A stretch of 64,000 nt of DNA from Flavihumibacter stibioxidans (GTDB taxonomy: Bacteria > Bacteroidota > Bacteroidia > Chitinophagales > Chitinophagaceae), in NCBI RefSeq assembly GCF_014332695.1, contig NZ_MBUA01000023.1, positions 310,001 to 374,000 of the forward strand, given 5' to 3'. Shown here piece after piece: positions 34,914-43,871 of this stretch (positions within the stretch are counted from its first letter, which is position 1; each line of letters starts with the position of its first letter). The notes under the pieces were generated by a model, which searched no databases, had not been told where the DNA came from, and saw nothing but the letters and a program-made list of their open reading frames with translations. The translations under genes were made by a program, and so were the position numbers.

Positions 34914-36896
34914 TCACCTCAAGAGTTCATCTATCCTTACCAGCCGGTATCCCCTTTGTTTCAGCCAGTCAATGACCTGCGGCAATTCATTGAATAACGG
35001 ATCCGGACGCCTGGGCGTGGCCCCGATATGCATCAGTAATATGAATCCGTTCAGTCCGTCAGCGGCTTCTTTTTTACGGATGGATTGCAGGATGGATGGG
35101 GTGTTCCGGTAGTTTTTATCCTCCGGCGATGTGTAATCTGCGTGGCTGATCGTTCCGGGGGTATAATTGACCAGTTGCCTGCCCAGTTCATGTGTCCATG
35201 CCACAATACTGTCATTATACCATTCATAGGGCGGCAGGAAATAAGTCGCTTTTGCCAGGTCGATTCCAAAACGCGCCATCTCCTTTTCATTGGCAAGCAG
35301 GTCCTCCGCAAACTGTTTTCTGGTAACCAGGAGGCTATCGCGCTTTACCCAGTCGGCATAAAGCAGGTGTTTGTCGCTATGTGCACCCAGGTAATGCCCG
35401 TCATGCTTTAATCCTCTGATCATTTCGCTGAAAGCCTCCTGCCGGTAAAAATCTCCCGTCAGGAAAAAAGAGGCATTAACGCCGGCATTGGCAAGTGCTT
35501 TCTGGATGGTATCGCCGCCGTTCGCAAAATCGTGTCCGGTAAATACAATAGCTATTTCCTTCCTGCCGGTATCCCCCCGGATGATCGCCTGCGGGGAATC
35601 CACCCGTCGGGTGGCACCCGACGGGTGGATGGCAGGCTGGATCAATTCCCGGAATTCAGCGAGGTCGGGTTGATGTTTCCGGGGGCGATTTAACTCGTGG
35701 CGGTAAATGATCTCGCCCATTTCACGGAAAAACGGGTAACCGATACTGTCGTAATCATATTTGTTATCATTCAGCACCCCGTCGCTGTTCACATAAATGG
35801 TGCCGCTCAGCATGAACTCTATATTGTGCACGAAGTCCACGATATAGGCCACTTCAGTCAGGTACCCAAAGGACCAGCCGGATTTACCGAAGCTGCGGAT
35901 ATGTGCGGGAGGTTTCAGTTTGCCATCCCTGAAAAGGAAAAACTTTGTGTAACTATCGAAAAATTCAGTCGTGTCGTAACGGGGGAAATCGGTTTCCGAA
36001 GGCAGGCGCGCCATGTTCTCCAGCACCAGCCTGCGATCTGCGGAATCAATGCGGAACCTTTTTACCAGCGGCATGGAGCCGGGGAATATGACCGCCTGCA
36101 TCATCTGCTGCAGGTGTTGCAGTGGCATGACGTTGTGTGCGGTAAAATCCATTGGGGCATTGATCAGCGAATCAAATCGGTTGTAATGCGCTTCCCCAAC
36201 CAGGATTTTGCGGCTAAAATCAAAAGGGCCGGTGTTATAAGCAGCAGGTTGCCGGTATAACAGACGCCCCTGCGCATTCATAAAACGGATTGGATTGCTA
36301 TGGCGGTTCTCTTCTTCACTCATGGATACAAACCTGCGTGTGATGCGGCTTCCGGAATATCCCATCTCCTTAAGGCGGCTGTTCAGCCTGCCCTGCCCGA
36401 CAAGTTCATACAAACGGTTATAGGCATCGTTATCACTCACTACAAAGATCTTCCGGGTATAATGTGCCACTGAAGGCAACCCGTTCGCCGAAGTGGAATC
36501 AGCCAGCACAACAGTTTGTCCTGAAAAAGCGGAATCGGTCAGCATGGTGGAATGAACATCCACTCCATACTCTTTCCATTCATGCAGTTGCTCGAGGGCC
36601 AGCAGGGCCGTGGGCAACTTAACCATGGATGCCGGATTGAAATAGGCATTGGAATCCACACGTAAATATTGATGATGAAACCGGGGCTGGTTGTTCTTGT
36701 CGCGATCGATGCGCGTATAGATGAACTGGTAGCGGAAGTTTCCGGGATCGTCCAATACTGAGGTTAGGCGGCGACTTGCTGACTGGCGGACCAGGTTTTC
36801 CAGGGCTTTTGTGTGTAACAGAATTTTATTTTGTTGTGCGAAGACTGTCATGCAGCAACAGAGCATGGTTAGTATTGAAAACCAGATTCTACTCAT
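34914..36896 (-). CDS. Secreted serine hydrolase (class A beta-lactamase fold) fused to polysaccharide-deacetylase-like domain
   Basis: The 660-residue precursor has a signal peptide (ends TVFAQ). Residues about 40-410 form a beta-lactamase/transpeptidase-like domain with SxxK in ASMVKLP (Ser90/Lys93) and an SDN motif (154-156). Residues about 440-660 form a NodB-like domain: FTGHDF replaces the canonical TFDD, HSDKH keeps the zinc His pair, then PPYEWY and LLMHIG. About residues 423-433 joining the two domains are encoded by a family-C palindrome. It probably acts on cell-wall or surface glycans. It should not be read as an antibiotic-resistance gene. Confidence 0.82.
   Translation of the reverse strand: MSRIWFSILTMLCCCMTVFAQQNKILLHTKALENLVRQSASRRLTSVLDDPGNFRYQFIYTRIDRDKNNQPRFHHQYLRVDSNAYFNPASMVKLPTALLALEQLHEWKEYGVDVHSTMLTDSAFSGQTVVLADSTSANGLPSVAHYTRKIFVVSDNDAYNRLYELVGQGRLNSRLKEMGYSGSRITRRFVSMSEEENRHSNPIRFMNAQGRLLYRQPAAYNTGPFDFSRKILVGEAHYNRFDSLINAPMDFTAHNVMPLQHLQQMMQAVIFPGSMPLVKRFRIDSADRRLVLENMARLPSETDFPRYDTTEFFDSYTKFFLFRDGKLKPPAHIRSFGKSGWSFGYLTEVAYIVDFVHNIEFMLSGTIYVNSDGVLNDNKYDYDSIGYPFFREMGEIIYRHELNRPRKHQPDLAEFRELIQPAIHPSGATRRVDSPQAIIRGDTGRKEIAIVFTGHDFANGGDTIQKALANAGVNASFFLTGDFYRQEAFSEMIRGLKHDGHYLGAHSDKHLLYADWVKRDSLLVTRKQFAEDLLANEKEMARFGIDLAKATYFLPPYEWYNDSIVAWTHELGRQLVNYTPGTISHADYTSPEDKNYRNTPSILQSIRKKEAADGLNGFILLMHIGATPRRPDPLFNELPQVIDWLKQRGYRLVRIDELLR
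35598..35630. repeat. Palindromic element family C, copy 2, inside a coding sequence
   Basis: Two perfect 16-base inverted arms (core ACCCGTCGGGTG) surround a single base. The element is read in frame as IHPSGATRRVD, exactly at the joint between the serine-hydrolase and deacetylase domains. The core is identical to the intergenic copies at 34859 and 45261. Confidence 0.9.
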
Positions 36897-36970
36897 TACC
36901 GGAACTTGATGAATAAAGAATGGGTAAGATAAATATTCCCGTTATTTTTGGCCACGTTAAATTGCTTGTT

Positions 36971-37975
36971 ATGAAGTTAGTTTCTTATCTCCGCGAAGGT
37001 CATGATCAACTGGGAATTTTTGTTGATGGATATATCTACAGTACGGATTCCCTCCATCCCGACCTGCCCGGAAACATGAATATGTTTTTACAATACTGGG
37101 AAGATGCCTTCCCCATGGCGCAACTGGCAGAGCGAATGGTAAGGGAAGGCAGGATCCAGAAAGACAAGGGATTCCCTATTGACCAGGCTTACCTGCTGGC
37201 GCCGGTTCCCTTTCCGACTTCCTGCCGCGATGGATACGCTTTCCGCCAGCATGTGGCTTCCGCTCGCCGCAACCGCAATGCACCCATGATCCCGGAGTTT
37301 GACCAATACCCCATTTTTTATTTCACCAACCATACCAGTATCCAGGGGCCTGGTGAAGTCATATGTATGCCCGATCATTTTGAAAAACTTGATTTCGAAC
37401 TCGAAGCAGCTGTTGTTGTCTGCAAGGCTGGTCGAAATATCAGGGCGGAAGATGCAGATGAATACATCGGCGGCCTGATGATTATGAATGACCTGAGTGC
37501 AAGGCGCCTGCAGATGGAAGAAATGCTGCTGAACCTGGGACCCGCAAAGGGAAAGGATTTCAGCACGGTGATTGGCCCCTGGCTGGTTACGCTGGACGAA
37601 CTGGCGGATTACGAAATTGAACCTAAACCCGGTCATACCGGAAAGAACTGGAACCTTCGCATGCAATGCCGCGTGAATGGTGTGCAGGTCAGCGATGGCA
37701 ACCTGGGTGATATGGACTGGACCTTTGCAGAAATCATCGAACGTTGTTCCTACGGTGTAAGCCTTCACCCCGGGGATGTTATTGGCAGCGGAACAGTAGG
37801 CACCGGCTGCTTCCTGGAACTGAATGGTACCGGCAGACTCAATGATCCCAATTATCCCGAACAATGGCTGAAGGATGGCGATGTGGTGGAACTTGAAATT
37901 GACGGGCTTGGCATCCTGACCAATACCATTGTTGCTGAACCAACGGATTATTCTATCCTGGCGAGAAAAAAATAA
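36971..37975 (+). CDS. Fumarylacetoacetate hydrolase family protein
   Basis: The ATG at 36971 (MKLVSYLREG) fits the family; an upstream in-frame ATG adds residues without homology character. The 334-residue enzyme has the FAH fold with metal-site segments FELEAAVVVCKAGRNI, GGLMIMNDLSARRLQ and GDVIGSGTVGTGC. Members hydrolyse or decarboxylate C-C bonds in aromatic or sugar-acid catabolites. The flavin reductase gene starts 3 bases later, so the two genes probably serve one aromatic-type catabolic step. Confidence 0.87.
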   Translation: MKLVSYLREGHDQLGIFVDGYIYSTDSLHPDLPGNMNMFLQYWEDAFPMAQLAERMVREGRIQKDKGFPIDQAYLLAPVPFPTSCRDGYAFRQHVASARRNRNAPMIPEFDQYPIFYFTNHTSIQGPGEVICMPDHFEKLDFELEAAVVVCKAGRNIRAEDADEYIGGLMIMNDLSARRLQMEEMLLNLGPAKGKDFSTVIGPWLVTLDELADYEIEPKPGHTGKNWNLRMQCRVNGVQVSDGNLGDMDWTFAEIIERCSYGVSLHPGDVIGSGTVGTGCFLELNGTGRLNDPNYPEQWLKDGDVVELEIDGLGILTNTIVAEPTDYSILARKK

Positions 37976-37978
37976 ACC

Positions 37979-38863
37979 ATGCAGATCAACCTCTCTGAAA
38001 TACCCGTAATGCAGGCCCAGCAATGGCTGCAGCATGCAGTATCACCTCGACCCATTTGCTTTGCATCTACTGTCGGCAAAGACGGGGAAGTGAACCTGAG
38101 TCCGTTTTCCTTTTTCAACATGTTCTCCTCCCGGCCACCGATCCTTATTTTTTCGCCGGCACGAAGAGTGAGGGATAATACCACAAAAGACACGCTGGAA
38201 AATGTACTGGAAGTGCCTGAAGTGGTGATCAATATTGTGGACTGGGATATGGTACAGCAGATCTCACTGGCCAGTTGCGAATATCCCAAAGGTGTAAACG
38301 AATTTATTAAGGCCGGATTTACTGAAGAGCCTGCTACACTGGTTAAGCCACCGATGGTGAAAGAGAGCAAGGTAAAGATGGAGTGTAAGGTCCTGGAGGT
38401 GAAATCGCTTGGTACGGAAGGAGGTGCAGGCAACCTGGTAATCTGTGAGGTACTTCGTATGCACGTAAACGATAGTATCCTGAATGAGGCCGGCACCATG
38501 ATCGACCAGCATAAACTGCATCATGTTGCCAGACTGGGAGCGAACTGGTATTGCAGGGTTGACCCTTCCAACCTGTTTGAGGTGGAGAAACCGAATGTAC
38601 AGCTTGGAATTGGTATTGATATGCTTCCTGCGAATATCCGTAACAGTAAGATCCTGACCGGCAATGACCTCGGGCAACTCGGCAACGTCCATGATATGCC
38701 GGTAGTGGACCCCACATTCCACGATGACCGGCTCAAAAATATTTTCCAGTATTATTCGGTTAGTCCCGATGAAATGGAAAAGGAATTACACCAATACGCG
38801 AAGGAACTGCTCGGGCAGAAAAAAGTACAGGAAGCCTGGCAGGTGCTGTTGGCATTGAACTGA
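37979..38863 (+). CDS. Flavin reductase family protein (FMN-binding split barrel)
   Basis: The 294-residue protein has the flavin-reductase-like split-barrel domain (about residues 15-200): SPRPICFASTVGKDGEVNLSPFS and NIVDWDMVQQISLASCEYPKGVNEF are characteristic. It probably reduces FMN with NAD(P)H or binds FMN for a partner oxygenase. A C-terminal helical extension of about 90 residues is longer than in the minimal domain. It is closely coupled to the FAH gene upstream. Confidence 0.87.
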   Translation: MQINLSEIPVMQAQQWLQHAVSPRPICFASTVGKDGEVNLSPFSFFNMFSSRPPILIFSPARRVRDNTTKDTLENVLEVPEVVINIVDWDMVQQISLASCEYPKGVNEFIKAGFTEEPATLVKPPMVKESKVKMECKVLEVKSLGTEGGAGNLVICEVLRMHVNDSILNEAGTMIDQHKLHHVARLGANWYCRVDPSNLFEVEKPNVQLGIGIDMLPANIRNSKILTGNDLGQLGNVHDMPVVDPTFHDDRLKNIFQYYSVSPDEMEKELHQYAKELLGQKKVQEAWQVLLALN

Positions 38864-38887
38864 GCATCCGGTTTGGGTGCGACTGCA

Positions 38888-39922
38888 CTAACCAAGCATC
38901 AGGTCAGGATGCAGGAGATCAAGTGACACTCCTTTTGAAGGATAGTTATCCATCAGGTAACCCAGAATTTCAGGGATATTATTTTCATATCTGATGGACG
39001 GGATATTTTCCCCGCCGATCCAGTCAAGGAAAACATTGCTGAAATGCGCATCGATATGGTTCACCACTTTAATGCCCAGTTCGGCCAGCGCAGCGGCATT
39101 ACAATACTGTTCATATTGTCCCTTTATCGGAATGACCATAAGTTTCTTTCCAAGGTGCATCACTTCCGCGGGTGTTTCAAAACCGGCACCGGTAATCACG
39201 CCATAAGACCTGATCATGCTTTCATTGAAGAGGCGCTGCTGAACTGGAATCAGCTTTACGTTTTCAACTGTTACCACCTGCTTCACTTCCCTGGAAAATA
39301 TTTCAAAGCGGAATGCTTTCAGGTCATTAAACACTTTGGTAAGCACCTTGTCGTTGAAGGCAGAGAGATAAACCGTGATATGACCAGCATTAGCCGGTTC
39401 AGCCTGCAGGATTTCTTTTTTAATGATGGGTTCAAAAATAAAATCATCATAGGCCCTGAAATGCAATCCGAGATACTGACTGGCACGCGCATAGTGTTTC
39501 AATAAAAATTCCCCCATAACCTCCCTGTTTGCCGGTCGCGGCGCCAGGGGCGATTGAAACGCCGCCTGGTGACCGAAATTTACAGAGGGGATTTTTTTGT
39601 ACGCACAGGCCAGCGAGGTGATGCATTCGAAATCGTTGATCACCACATCGTATTTTTCAACCGGTAATTCTTTTATCTCTTTCAACAACCTGGCGGGGTT
39701 GAGCTGCCGGGCAATTTTTTTGTACTGCAACCCTCCGTTCGTATTGTAAAACAAACTCATTCCCCTGCTTCTGTACCGTACCGGCAGGTCATTCTGCAAC
39801 TGGCTGTTGGCGCCACTCAGGAAAATATCCACCTTACCAAACCTGCGCAGGTAGGGAAGTAATTGGGTAGCGCGGGAAATGTGCCCGTTACCGGTGGCCT
39901 GAACAGAATAAAGTATTTTCAT
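38888..39922 (-). CDS. Glycosyltransferase, GT-B type (MJ1255/UGT-like)
   Basis: The 344-residue cytosolic protein starts MKILYSVQATGNGHISRA, with the GxGHxxRA nucleotide-sugar motif of MurG/UGT-like enzymes, and has a C-terminal GVITGAGFETPAEVMHLGKK donor-binding segment. It should transfer a sugar to a lipid or other acceptor. The preceding gene on the same strand, 36 bases away, is an LpxH-like metallophosphatase; this pairing suggests synthesis of a surface glycolipid. Specificity cannot be told from sequence. Confidence 0.82.
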   Translation of the reverse strand: MKILYSVQATGNGHISRATQLLPYLRRFGKVDIFLSGANSQLQNDLPVRYRSRGMSLFYNTNGGLQYKKIARQLNPARLLKEIKELPVEKYDVVINDFECITSLACAYKKIPSVNFGHQAAFQSPLAPRPANREVMGEFLLKHYARASQYLGLHFRAYDDFIFEPIIKKEILQAEPANAGHITVYLSAFNDKVLTKVFNDLKAFRFEIFSREVKQVVTVENVKLIPVQQRLFNESMIRSYGVITGAGFETPAEVMHLGKKLMVIPIKGQYEQYCNAAALAELGIKVVNHIDAHFSNVFLDWIGGENIPSIRYENNIPEILGYLMDNYPSKGVSLDLLHPDLMLG

Positions 39923-39958
39923 GTGTTTGTAGTTTGTGGTTGTTTTCTTTACTGTGGC

Positions 39959-40795
39959 TCAAACAGCCAGTGAGCTTACATAAAAGTTTACCTCATCGGT
40001 AATAACATTGATTGCCGGGGTGCTCGTCTCGTGCCTGGTGCCGGCGAATTCTTTTTCATCGTACTGATAAATATGCCAGTCGTTCTGGTAGAATTCCAGG
40101 GAGGTCATATGCTCTACCCAATCGCCGGAATTGAGGTACATGACTTTCCCCCTTTCGGTTTCCACCACTCTTTTCTGGGGTTGGTGGATATGCCCGCAGA
40201 TCACATAATCGTACTGTTTTTCGATGGCGATCTCCGCGGCAGTCATCTCGAAATCATTGATGCGTGTAACGGCTTTGTTCACGCTGGCCATAACAGATTT
40301 GGAAAGTGACACCCGGTCGCGGCCGATTATTTTCATCATCCGGTTGATGAGGCGGTTGAGCAGGATCAGGAAACCGTAGCCGCTGCTGCCAAGTTTGGCC
40401 CAGAACTTCGCCGCCCCGCGGGTGGTGTTGTCGAACACATCACCATGGAATATCCAGGTCATTTTATGGTTGATCTCGATCACCACTTTATCGGTAAGCT
40501 GGAAATTGCCCAGTTGGATATCACAATAGCGGCGCATGATCTCATCGTGGTTTCCTGTGATATAGATAACCCTGGTGCCTTTGCCCATCATGCAAAGGAT
40601 CTCTTTTACCACCGCCATATGCGATGCGGGGAAATAATGCCTGCTGAACTGCCAGCCATCAATAATATCTCCATTCAGGATCAGCATCTGGGGAGCGATG
40701 CTTTTCAGGTAATTGAGTACCTCTTTGGCCTTGCAACCGTAAGTTCCAAGGTGGAGATCGGATAATATTGCTACATCGAGGGGGCGTTTTTCCAT
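39959..40795 (-). CDS. UDP-2,3-diacylglucosamine diphosphatase-like metallophosphoesterase
   Basis: The 278-residue calcineurin-like enzyme has all five blocks: SDLHLGT, NGDIIDGWQF, TGNHDE, IFHGDVFD and CGHIHQP. It resembles LpxH/YbbF-type hydrolases and lacks a signal peptide. The insert of basic, hydrophobic helices (about residues 135-175) between the fourth and fifth blocks is the LpxH-like lid for lipid substrates. It lies upstream of the glycosyltransferase on the same strand. It may or may not be the main LpxH of lipid A synthesis. Confidence 0.82.
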   Translation of the reverse strand: MEKRPLDVAILSDLHLGTYGCKAKEVLNYLKSIAPQMLILNGDIIDGWQFSRHYFPASHMAVVKEILCMMGKGTRVIYITGNHDEIMRRYCDIQLGNFQLTDKVVIEINHKMTWIFHGDVFDNTTRGAAKFWAKLGSSGYGFLILLNRLINRMMKIIGRDRVSLSKSVMASVNKAVTRINDFEMTAAEIAIEKQYDYVICGHIHQPQKRVVETERGKVMYLNSGDWVEHMTSLEFYQNDWHIYQYDEKEFAGTRHETSTPAINVITDEVNFYVSSLAV

Positions 40796-40900
40796 TAGAA
40801 TGGTTTGTCAAAATTCCCTCACAGGTGTTACCTCCGTATAAAGCCAGGGTTAAGGAATAGTAACCCTTGTGCTAAGGAATTGTTATCCCCTCAAATGCGT

Positions 40901-40908
40901 TATTTTTG
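40901..40908 (+). promoter_or_regulatory. lysS promoter -7 box
   Basis: TATTTTTG matches TAnnTTTG exactly. A TTG at 40880-40882 lies 18 bases upstream. The start codon at 40927 leaves a leader of about a dozen bases and rules out an in-frame TTG that overlaps the box. Confidence 0.55.
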
Positions 40909-40926
40909 CGCTTCAAAATTTGGCGA

Positions 40927-42444
40927 ATGCATTTATCAGAACAAGAACAGATCCGCAGGGAGAAGCTTCAACAACTAAAGGAACTGGGTATTGACCCTTA
41001 TCCTGCCCCATTATTCCCGGTTAATACCACTGCCGCATATATCAGGGAGAACTATAAAGGAGAGGAAAACAAGGCCGATTTCGCGGAAGTCTGCCTGGCC
41101 GGACGAATCATGAGCATCCGCGACATGGGTAAGGCCAGCTTTGCGGTAATGCAGGATAGTACCAGCCGCATCCAGATCTATGTTCGACGCGATGATATTT
41201 GCCCGGGAGAGGATAAAACCCTCTACGACAAGGTTTGGAAGCACCTGTCTGATATCGGTGATATCTATGGGATTAAAGGGTTTGTGTTCACCACCAAAAC
41301 CGGTGAAACCTCCATTCACGTGCAGGAACTGACCTTGCTGACCAAAGCATTGAAACCGCTTCCGGTGGTAAAGGAAGCCGAGGGGCAGACCTTCGACGCC
41401 GTTACCGATCCCGAATTCAAATACCGCCAGCGCTATGCCGACCTGGTAATCAATCCGCAGGTTCGCGAAACTTTCGTGAAGCGCACAAAAATGATCAACA
41501 CGATCCGGGAATTCCTGAATGAGCGTGGTGCCCTGGAAGTGGATACCCCGGTACTGCAGGCCATTCCCGGTGGTGCTGCCGCAAGGCCTTTTATCACCCA
41601 CCACAATGCGCTGGATGTACCTTTTTACCTGCGTATCGCAAACGAACTGTACCTCAAGCGCTGTATTGTTGGCGGGTTTGATTGGGTATATGAATTCAGC
41701 CGAAATTTCCGCAACGAAGGAATGGACCGGACACACAACCCGGAGTTCACCATCCTCGAATGGTATACAGCCTATAAAGATTATTACTGGATGATGGAAA
41801 CCACTGAGCAATTGCTTGAGAAAGTAGCCATTGCCCTGCACGGCACTACCGAGCTGACCGTGGGTGAGAAAACCATCTCCTTTAAGGCGCCTTTCAAACG
41901 GATATCCATATTCGAATCTGTGAAGGAAAATACGGGTATTGATATCAGTGAGCTGGACGAAGCCGGCCTGCGTGAAGTGTGCAAAAAACTGAACATTCCG
42001 GTTGATCCCAATATCGGAAAGGGCAAACTGATCGATGAGATCTTCGGCGCCACCAGCGAACACACTTATACCCAGCCTACATTCATTACCGATTATCCGG
42101 TAGAGATGAGTCCGCTGACCAAGAAGCATCGCAGCAAAGCCGGACTGGTTGAGCGTTTCGAGCTGATGGTGAACGGCAAGGAAATTGCGAATGCCTATTC
42201 AGAACTCAATGATCCCATTGACCAGCGAGAGCGGTTTGAAGAGCAGGTGAAACTGATGGAACGCGGAGATGACGAAGCCATGTTCATCGACCAGGACTTC
42301 CTGCGCGCCCTCGAATATGGTATGCCCCCTACCTCGGGTATCGGTATCGGAATAGACCGTCTTTGCATGCTGATGACCAACCAGCCATCTATCCAGGATG
42401 TGTTGTTGTTCCCCCAGATGAGGCCGGAAAATTTTGAAGACTGA
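40927..42444 (+). CDS. lysS: Lysine--tRNA ligase
   Basis: The 505-residue class II synthetase has an N-terminal OB-fold anticodon-binding domain (about residues 50-160) and a catalytic domain with motif 1 (INTIREFLNERGALEVDTPVLQ), motif 2 (FRNEGMDRTHNPEFT) and motif 3 (GIGIGIDRLCML). The ATG at 40927 follows a clear promoter box. The gene converges on an SDR gene with 2 bases between stops. Confidence 0.96.
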   Translation: MHLSEQEQIRREKLQQLKELGIDPYPAPLFPVNTTAAYIRENYKGEENKADFAEVCLAGRIMSIRDMGKASFAVMQDSTSRIQIYVRRDDICPGEDKTLYDKVWKHLSDIGDIYGIKGFVFTTKTGETSIHVQELTLLTKALKPLPVVKEAEGQTFDAVTDPEFKYRQRYADLVINPQVRETFVKRTKMINTIREFLNERGALEVDTPVLQAIPGGAAARPFITHHNALDVPFYLRIANELYLKRCIVGGFDWVYEFSRNFRNEGMDRTHNPEFTILEWYTAYKDYYWMMETTEQLLEKVAIALHGTTELTVGEKTISFKAPFKRISIFESVKENTGIDISELDEAGLREVCKKLNIPVDPNIGKGKLIDEIFGATSEHTYTQPTFITDYPVEMSPLTKKHRSKAGLVERFELMVNGKEIANAYSELNDPIDQRERFEEQVKLMERGDDEAMFIDQDFLRALEYGMPPTSGIGIGIDRLCMLMTNQPSIQDVLLFPQMRPENFED

Positions 42445-42446
42445 GC

Positions 42447-43268
42447 TTATACAAAGAGGTCATTCATCAGTTTCTGTGCCGGGTTGACTGCGTAACGGGT
42501 GAAATCCGTTATTCCTTCCGCGGTGAGCACTTCTTCGTCAATAAAGAAATTTCCCGTGCATTCATAGGAAGGTCGCTGCAGGATATGGAAAGCTGCGTCT
42601 GCCACAATTTCCGGCGTACGGCTGCGCTGAACCAGGAAATCACCTCCCAGTAAGTTTTCCACTGCGGCTGTTGCAATAGTGGTCTTTGGCCACAGCGCGT
42701 TGGCAGCAATCCGGTGTGGTTTCAGTTCTTCAGCAAGGCCATATACCACCATGCTCATACCATATTTGCTCATGGTATAGGCGAGATGGGGCGCAAACCA
42801 GCGGGGATCCATATTAAGGGGTGGTGACAGATTCAGGATATGCGGGTTATGTGATTTTTTCAGGTGTGGTATACAGGCTTTGGACATGAGGAAAGTGCCA
42901 CGGACATTGATACCATGCATCAGGTCCCACCGCTTTGCTTCTGTTTGCTCTGTAGGGGTCAGGCTGATAGCGCTGGCATTATTTACCAGGATATCTATCC
43001 CACCAAATAGTTCCACCGTAGTTTTCACTATTTGCTCAATGCTTTCCTCGAAGCGGATATCTCCCTGCAGCGGAAGCACTTTCCCTGGTCCGGCTTTTGC
43101 AATCTCTTCGGCCGCAGTATAAATGGTTCCTTCAAGTTTTGGATGGGGTTCAGCGGTCTTGGCTGCAATAGCAACATTGGCTCCTTCTGCTGCAAGCCGC
43201 AGTGCTATTGCTTTTCCGATGCCCCGGCTACCACCTGTGATCAATACATTTTTGTGCTGGAATAACAT
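42447..43268 (-). CDS. Short-chain dehydrogenase, HSDL2-like
   Basis: The start at 43268 (MLFQHKNVLITGGSRGIGK) fits the family; an upstream in-frame ATG would add 11 residues. The 273-residue protein has GGSRGIGK, NNASAISL, LNLSPPLN in place of the usual Ser block, YTMSKYGMS with catalytic Tyr/Lys, and NALWPKTTI. These features are shared with the HSDL2/ScPCR-type SDRs found from bacteria to animals, here without the C-terminal SCP2 domain. Substrate unknown; a role in acyl/lipid metabolism is inferred. Confidence 0.85.
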   Translation of the reverse strand: MLFQHKNVLITGGSRGIGKAIALRLAAEGANVAIAAKTAEPHPKLEGTIYTAAEEIAKAGPGKVLPLQGDIRFEESIEQIVKTTVELFGGIDILVNNASAISLTPTEQTEAKRWDLMHGINVRGTFLMSKACIPHLKKSHNPHILNLSPPLNMDPRWFAPHLAYTMSKYGMSMVVYGLAEELKPHRIAANALWPKTTIATAAVENLLGGDFLVQRSRTPEIVADAAFHILQRPSYECTGNFFIDEEVLTAEGITDFTRYAVNPAQKLMNDLFV

Positions 43269-43449
43269 GTTTTCTGAGGTTTTATATGGCTTTCCGGCCA
43301 TTTGAACAAGGAAAGCTAACGGAAGTTAGCAGAGTTCTACCAAATAACACTTCGTAATTCTACGAAATCAGCAGTATTTCATGAAGCCTGCAGATTCAGC
43401 AATAATGCTCTTGTCTTGTTATAGGATGGTTAATACTTTTGTTATGTCA

Positions 43450-43670
43450 GTGATCGATATCAAATCAACCAAATCCTTAGAAAAATCAACCTGATGTAAA
43501 TCAGTAAAATCCAAGAAAATCCTAAACAAGTAGAACCATTATCCTAAAGGCGAAAGCCGGAAAAACCAAGAGCATCACAATATCCAGAAAGACCAAGAGC
43601 ATCCAAGAATCCAAAGAAAGACCAGGAAAATCCATCGATCCGAAGAAAAACCAAAGAAGATCTGACATCG
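43450..43670. repeat. Degenerate A-rich repeat tract
   Basis: Short, irregular repeats such as AAAATCC, CCAAGAGCATC (twice) and GAAAGACCA (twice) recur over roughly 220 bases. The bias (A/C-rich on plus, T/G-rich on minus) differs from the rest of the window. Confidence 0.5.
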
Positions 43671-43807
43671 CTGAACTGACAAAGTAGTAAGTAGTTTTAA
43701 AATCCAGTATCATTCATTGTCCAATTCCTAGTGAATGACCGTCCACAAAATTTGTACCTATCGATGACCGAGACCTTGTAAGTTCTGAATCGTACAAAAA
43801 AATTTAT

Positions 43808-43843
43808 GTCCCGATGTTTTCCAGAACATCGGGACTTTTTTTT
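43808..43843. terminator. Strong hairpin terminator, possibly bidirectional
   Basis: An 11-base perfect stem (GTCCCGATGTT / AACATCGGGAC) with a 6-base loop is followed by eight T on the plus strand. On the minus strand it is followed by ATAAATTTTTTT, so it can also end the aldehyde-dehydrogenase transcript, whose stop is 36 bases away. The better T-tract is on the plus strand, where no gene precedes it. Confidence 0.8.
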
Positions 43844-43871
43844 ACTTCTGTATGGAATTGATTATACAGGC

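Larger units (their letters stand above)
43269..43871. other. 603-base intergenic region
   Basis: This is the only large gene-free stretch. It holds a 6-base-stem hairpin at 43315-43330, an A-rich degenerate repeat tract at about 43450-43670, and a strong hairpin terminator at 43808-43843. A hydrophobic minus-strand open frame at 43522-43713 is made from the repeat tract and is not accepted as a gene. No tRNA or insertion sequence is seen. Confidence 0.7.

Noticed and set aside
34914-36896. Class A beta-lactamase resistance gene
   Set aside because: Only the fold and SxxK/SDN motifs match; it is fused to a deacetylase domain and looks like a cell-wall enzyme.
43522-43713. Hydrophobic 63-residue minus-strand frame
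   Set aside because: Composition comes from the A-rich repeat tract; no start signal or family.
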